Source: Paracoccaceae bacterium
GTDB lineage: Bacteria; Pseudomonadota; Alphaproteobacteria; Rhodobacterales; Rhodobacteraceae
Assembly (NCBI GenBank): GCA_009920815.1
Contig: RFZH01000097.1
Coordinates: 1-8,360, forward strand
Direction of reading: 5' to 3'
Length of the DNA stretch: 8,360 nt
This document shows positions 5,110 through 8,360 of this stretch, in pieces. The number at the start of each line of letters is the position of its first letter. The stretch's first letter is position 1. Both the position numbers and the translations under genes were made by a program. Under the pieces are notes generated by a model. It made no database searches. It had not been told where the DNA came from and saw nothing but the letters and a program-made list of their open reading frames with translations.

Positions 5110-6078
5110 ATGCGGTACATCTTTTTATTTATTGCATTTTTGGTAATTTCGACAGGGCGGCTTGCGGCTGACCCAACCTTTTTGCGCAATGAATGGCCAA
5201 ATACTGATTTTAGCAAAACCAACGTCGCCTGGATCGACATTATTTCAGGGGGGCCGGGAAAAGATGGTATTCCAGCCCTGATTTCTCCAGAATTTATGGA
5301 CCTTGCAAAGGCGGCCTTGCCAGACAATGAACCCGTTTTGACGCTAAGTTTGGCAGGTATAGCGCGTGCTTATCCCTTGCGCTATCTGATCTGGCATGAA
5401 TTGGTCAATGACCGCATCGCGGATCATCCCGTTTTGATCAGTTTTTGCCCTTTGTGCAATTCTGCGGTTGTCTTTGATCGGCGTGTGAACGGACAAGAAT
5501 TACAATTTGGCGTGACCGGCAAGCTTCGCCATTCTGACATGATCATGTATGATGTTGAAACCCAAAGTTGGTGGCAACAAGCAATCGGTCGTGGCATCGT
5601 CGGCCATATGACAGGCGCAGAATTGACCACGATCCCAAGTGTCATCGAAAGCGTCGCGATGTTCAGAACACAACATCCTACCGGCCAAATTATGGCCGCG
5701 CCGTCCTATAATCGGGCCTATGGGCGCAACCCATATGTTGGATATGATACATCTGTACGTCCGTTTTTGTATACTGGCGATCTGCCGCCCAACGATATTG
5801 CGCCATTGGCACGTGTTGTGCGCGTTGGAAATCGTGCTTGGCCGATCGAACGACTTTCGGACGTATCAGAAATCAACGAAGCAAATGTAAGTATTCGCAA
5901 GCGCGGTATTTATGCGTCGGCTCTGGGGGCGGGGGTGATCGCATCGGCCGACCGCGTTCCAAGCATTACTGTTACCGATAATGACGGAAATCCAATTGTG
6001 CATGACGTTATGTTTGCCTTTGCATTTCATGCGTTCTATCCCGACGGCCAGTGGATGTTGGGCCGTCAGGATAAATGA
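5110..6078 (+). CDS. Secreted DUF3179 domain-containing protein, function unknown
   Basis: The 322-residue product begins with a signal peptide (MRYIFLFIAFLVISTGRLAA, probable cut before DP at 21), so the mature protein should be in the periplasm. The body carries the DUF3179 pattern: IWHE with H96 at 94-97, SFCPLCNSAVVFDR at 111-124 with a CxxC pair C113/C116, FGVTGKLRHSDMIMYD at 133-148, TQSWWQQAIG at 151-160, and a C-terminal AFAFHAFYPDG at 303-313. The CPLC motif with nearby conserved His and Asp might bind a metal or be redox active, but that is inference; no role is established for the family to my knowledge. A strong AAGGGGGG ribosome site lies four bases before the ATG. It lies 101 bp after the cyclophilin pair, beyond a stem-loop, so it may or may not share their transcript. 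Its stop overlaps a TATTTTT element, and tyrS converges from the other side 23 bp away. Confidence 0.88.
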   Translation: MRYIFLFIAFLVISTGRLAADPTFLRNEWPNTDFSKTNVAWIDIISGGPGKDGIPALISPEFMDLAKAALPDNEPVLTLSLAGIARAYPLRYLIWHELVNDRIADHPVLISFCPLCNSAVVFDRRVNGQELQFGVTGKLRHSDMIMYDVETQSWWQQAIGRGIVGHMTGAELTTIPSVIESVAMFRTQHPTGQIMAAPSYNRAYGRNPYVGYDTSVRPFLYTGDLPPNDIAPLARVVRVGNRAWPIERLSDVSEINEANVSIRKRGIYASALGAGVIASADRVPSITVTDNDGNPIVHDVMFAFAFHAFYPDGQWMLGRQDK

Positions 6079-6098
6079 GTATTTTTGCAAAGATGAAA
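6076..6098 (+). repeat. Intergenic TATTTTT element (copy 2), overlapping the DUF3179 stop
   Basis: TGAGTATTTTTGCAAAGATG begins with the stop codon of the DUF3179 gene and fills the short gap to tyrS. It resembles the tail of the element at 1055-1091 (TATTTTT followed by a purine-rich GA-ATG stretch). A 7-bp inverted repeat GACGGCC/GGCCGTC at 6043-6067 lies inside the last codons, but 12 bases separate it from the T-run, so a terminator function is unsure. Confidence 0.35.
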
Positions 6099-6101
6099 GG
6101 A

Positions 6102-7352
6102 TCAGCCGAGTGTGATCAAAGCGTGGCGTTTTTTGCCTGCTGACAGTTTCATTGGTGAGCCTAACATATCGGCTGACACCATCAGGCCAGCATCTGTAAG
6201 GGGTTCGTCGTTCAAACGCGCACCGTTTTCGGCGATCAGGCGCTTGGCCTCTTTGCCCGATTTCGCCAGACCCGCTTGGACAATCACTTGCACGATGGAC
6301 ATGCCGTCGCCCAAATCCGCCGCTGACAGCGTCAAGGTGGGCAGGTCATCGCCGACGCCGCCCTTTTCGAACACCTCGCGCGCGGTGGCTTCGGCCGCTT
6401 TGGCAGCATCAAGACCGTGCAGCAACCCTGTGACTTCGTTGGCCAAAATCACTTTGGCATCGTTTATCTCGGACCCTGCCAATGCGCCCAAACGGGTGCA
6501 TTCATCCAGCGGCAATTCGGTATAAAGTTTCAAGAAACGTCCAACATCGGCGTCGGTGGTATTGCGCCAGAATTGCCAGAATTCGTAAGGTGACAACATA
6601 TCGGCGTTCAACCAAACCGCGCCATTTTGCGATTTACCCATTTTCTTGCCATCGGATGTCGTCAACAGCGGCGAGGTCAGGCCAAAGACACGGCCATTTG
6701 CGGCGCGACGGGTCAGCTCCATCCCGTTGATGATATTGCCCATCTGATCCGACCCGCCCATTTGCAGCATACAGCCATAGCGTTGGTGTAGCTCCATAAA
6801 GTCATAGGCCTGTAAGATCATATAGTTGAATTCGAGGAATGACAGCGATTGTTCACGGTCCAAACGGGATTTGACCGATTCAAACGATAGCATGCGGTTG
6901 ACGCTGAAATGACGGCCCACATCGCGCAGGAATTCAAGGTAATTCAACCCGTCCAACCATTCGGCATTGTTGATCATCATCGCATCCGACGCACCATCGC
7001 CATAGGTCAGGTAGGCGGAGAATACCTGTTTGATCCCCGCAATATTGGCATCAATCTGATCCGCCGTTAGCAAGGGGCGTTCATCGGCGCGAAAGCTGGG
7101 GTCACCCACTTTGGTCGTGCCGCCGCCCATCAATGTGATTGGCTTGCCACCGGTTTTTTGCAACCAGCGCAGCATCATGATTTGGATCAGAGATCCAACG
7201 TGCAGTGATTTTGCCGTTGCATCAAACCCGATATAGGCCGGCATGCCCCCCGCGACCAAGGTTTCATCCAATCCATCATAATCTGTGCAATCGGCGACAA
7301 AGCCGCGCTCTAACATGATCTGAAGGAAATCTGATTTTGGTGTAAAGGTCAT
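6102..7352 (-). CDS. tyrS: Tyrosyl-tRNA synthetase
   Basis: This is the cytoplasmic class I aminoacyl-tRNA synthetase that charges tRNA-Tyr. The 416-residue product has the usual layout: a catalytic Rossmann domain with the HIGH-type motif as HVGS at 51-54, GGGTTKVGDPS at 76-86, NYMILQAYDF at 176-185 (Y178, Q181 and D184 align with tyrosine-binding residues of the family), GGSDQMGNI at 199-207 and the KMSKS loop as KMGKS at 237-241. It ends in an S4 RNA-binding domain at about 350-416 (LAKSGKEAKRLIAENGARLN). I chose the ATG at 7352, giving MTFTPKSDFL, because GGGG lies about six bases before it and family members begin near this point; the ATG at 7364 adds four residues and has no good ribosome site. 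The gene converges on the DUF3179 gene and is divergent from anmK. Confidence 0.96.
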   Translation of the reverse strand: MTFTPKSDFLQIMLERGFVADCTDYDGLDETLVAGGMPAYIGFDATAKSLHVGSLIQIMMLRWLQKTGGKPITLMGGGTTKVGDPSFRADERPLLTADQIDANIAGIKQVFSAYLTYGDGASDAMMINNAEWLDGLNYLEFLRDVGRHFSVNRMLSFESVKSRLDREQSLSFLEFNYMILQAYDFMELHQRYGCMLQMGGSDQMGNIINGMELTRRAANGRVFGLTSPLLTTSDGKKMGKSQNGAVWLNADMLSPYEFWQFWRNTTDADVGRFLKLYTELPLDECTRLGALAGSEINDAKVILANEVTGLLHGLDAAKAAEATAREVFEKGGVGDDLPTLTLSAADLGDGMSIVQVIVQAGLAKSGKEAKRLIAENGARLNDEPLTDAGLMVSADMLGSPMKLSAGKKRHALITLG

Positions 7353-7415
7353 CACTTGCCCCATCTTAAGGTTTGCGTCATTGCTATAGCTGTGATGGCG
7401 CGCAAAGGAAAGATG
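7353..7415. promoter_or_regulatory. Divergent tyrS / anmK control region
   Basis: Only about 60 bp separate the two divergent starts, so both promoters must be here or overlap the coding ends. The only AT-rich core is the palindrome GCTATAGC (7383-7390), which could provide a -10 box on either strand. No -35 match at proper spacing is convincing. AAGGA at 7405-7409 is the ribosome site of anmK. No T-box-like structure is possible in so short a leader. Confidence 0.35.
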
Positions 7416-8360
7416 ATGATTGCAAAGAAGCCTATAAAAGCGGTCGGATTGATGTCGGGGACGTCGTTGGATGGCGTGGATGCGGCACAGATCGTAACAG
7501 ATGGGGAAAGCATTCTTGAATTTGGCCCAACGCGCTATCGGCCATATTTGGATGATGAACGCGCAGTGTTACATGCGGCGTTGGGAAAATGGCATGATGA
7601 TCCTTTGGACAGTGCCCGTGATTTAACACACCGCGCCCATGCCGAAGTCGCCCGTGATCTAGAGGGGGAGCTGATCGGGTTTCATGGGCAAACCTTAGCA
7701 CATGATCCACAGGGGCGCGGCACGCATCAGTTGGGGGATGGTCAGGTTTTGGCCAAGCAATTGGGGCGGCCTGTGGTGTGGGATTTCCGGTCCGACGATG
7801 TGGCATGGGGCGGGCAGGGTGCGCCTCTTGCACCGTTTTATCATTTCGCTTGTGCAAAATATATCGGCGCAACCCGTCCGATTGGGTTTTTGAATTTGGG
7901 CGGTGTTGGAAATGTGACCTTTGTCGATCCAAGGTTTGATCGCCCCGAAGAGGTCGGCGCATTGTTATCATTTGACACGGGGCCCGCAAATGCACCGATA
8001 AATGATCTGATACGCGCACGGTTTGGGCGCGATTACGATGCTGATGGCAATGTTGCAAAGCAAGGTCATGTTGTGGACGGCGCGCTTGAGTTGTTTTTGC
8101 AAGATCCATATTTTCACAAGATCCCGCCAAAATCGCTGGATCGCGACGCTTTTGGCATCATGTTGGATCTGGTCGCAGAGTTAACCGACGCTGATGCGGT
8201 TGCGACGCTTTGTGCAATGGTTGCTGCGTCCGTTAGCTTTGGTATGGATTTTGCGGCTGAACCGGTATCGCGCCTTTTGGTAACGGGCGGCGGTCGGCAT
8301 AACCCCGTGATCATGGACATGCTTGCCGCCGGCGCAGGTTGTGCCGTTGATCCCGTCGAG
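7416..8360 (+). CDS. anmK: Anhydro-N-acetylmuramic acid kinase (partial, C-terminus beyond right edge)
   Basis: AnmK is a cytoplasmic ATP-dependent kinase that opens the 1,6-anhydro ring of anhydro-MurNAc and yields MurNAc-6-phosphate, a step in recycling of cell-wall fragments. The 315 visible codons show the family marks: GLMSGTSLDGVD at 11-22, GFHGQTLAHDP at 88-98, WDFRSDDVAWGGQGAPL at 122-138, LNLGGVGNVTF at 159-169, FDTGPAN at 186-192 with D187 as the likely catalytic base, and the nucleotide-binding VTGGGRHNP at 289-297. Family members are about 370 residues, so some 55 are missing. The ATG at 7416 has AAGGA six bases before it; the ATG directly before it at 7413 is also possible, and an in-frame ATG at 7395 lacks a ribosome site. 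It is divergent from tyrS. No other recycling gene is visible in the window. Confidence 0.95.
   Translation, partial: MIAKKPIKAVGLMSGTSLDGVDAAQIVTDGESILEFGPTRYRPYLDDERAVLHAALGKWHDDPLDSARDLTHRAHAEVARDLEGELIGFHGQTLAHDPQGRGTHQLGDGQVLAKQLGRPVVWDFRSDDVAWGGQGAPLAPFYHFACAKYIGATRPIGFLNLGGVGNVTFVDPRFDRPEEVGALLSFDTGPANAPINDLIRARFGRDYDADGNVAKQGHVVDGALELFLQDPYFHKIPPKSLDRDAFGIMLDLVAELTDADAVATLCAMVAASVSFGMDFAAEPVSRLLVTGGGRHNPVIMDMLAAGAGCAVDPVE

Noticed and set aside
6043..6067. GACGGCC/GGCCGTC inverted repeat as a terminator of the DUF3179 gene
   Set aside because: It is inside the coding sequence and 12 bases separate it from the T-run, too far for a standard intrinsic terminator.
7432..8130. A 232-codon open frame on the minus strand
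   Set aside because: It lies fully antisense to anmK, is rich in Pro, His and Arg without any domain pattern, and anmK has all its motifs in the plus frame. It is a shadow frame.
1..8360. Mobile elements, CRISPR array, tRNA or rRNA genes, phage or defence system
   Set aside because: No transposase, integrase, direct-repeat array, cloverleaf or defence-type gene was seen; the whole window is filled with housekeeping genes and short gaps.

Overview
The window reads as a chromosomal housekeeping segment of an alphaproteobacterium, most likely a marine Rhodobacterales (Roseobacter-group) species with moderate GC (I judge it near 50% by eye). The evidence is the style of the proteins (the 99-aa FtsB-like protein with a YLDLDLLDQQAR block, the Pgk ending near STAGGAFLEW, the class I aldolase, the TyrS with HVGS and KMGKS), the neighbourhood ftsB next to pdhA, and the paired cyclophilin genes. 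The genus cannot be fixed from sequence alone. No mobile element, CRISPR array, tRNA or rRNA was seen.

Layout. On the minus strand, reading right to left: pgk (2636-3826), a class I fructose-bisphosphate aldolase gene (1565-2476), an ftsB/divIC-like gene (1121-1420) and the start of pdhA (1-919, running off the left edge). On the plus strand: a cytoplasmic cyclophilin (3958-4470), overlapping a periplasmic cyclophilin (4457-5008), then a secreted DUF3179 protein of unknown function (5110-6078). It converges on tyrS (minus, 6102-7352), which is divergent from anmK (plus, 7416 to the right edge, C-terminus missing).

How it fits together. Pgk and aldolase are the reversible lower and middle steps of glycolysis/gluconeogenesis, and PdhA opens the pyruvate dehydrogenase step into the TCA cycle, so the left half is a central-carbon block with one cell-division gene embedded in it. 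The cyclophilins serve protein folding in two compartments. TyrS is translation, and AnmK is cell-wall recycling.

No novel multi-gene system is visible; every gene but one belongs to a well-known family. The points worth attention are non-coding: a cluster of three TTGCGC-type half-palindromic sites upstream of the aldolase gene, three palindromes in the 201-bp pdhA leader region, a near-perfect palindrome between the divergent pgk and cyclophilin genes, a strong hairpin after the second cyclophilin, and two copies of an intergenic GAG-TATTTTT element. The DUF3179 protein is the one gene without a known role.
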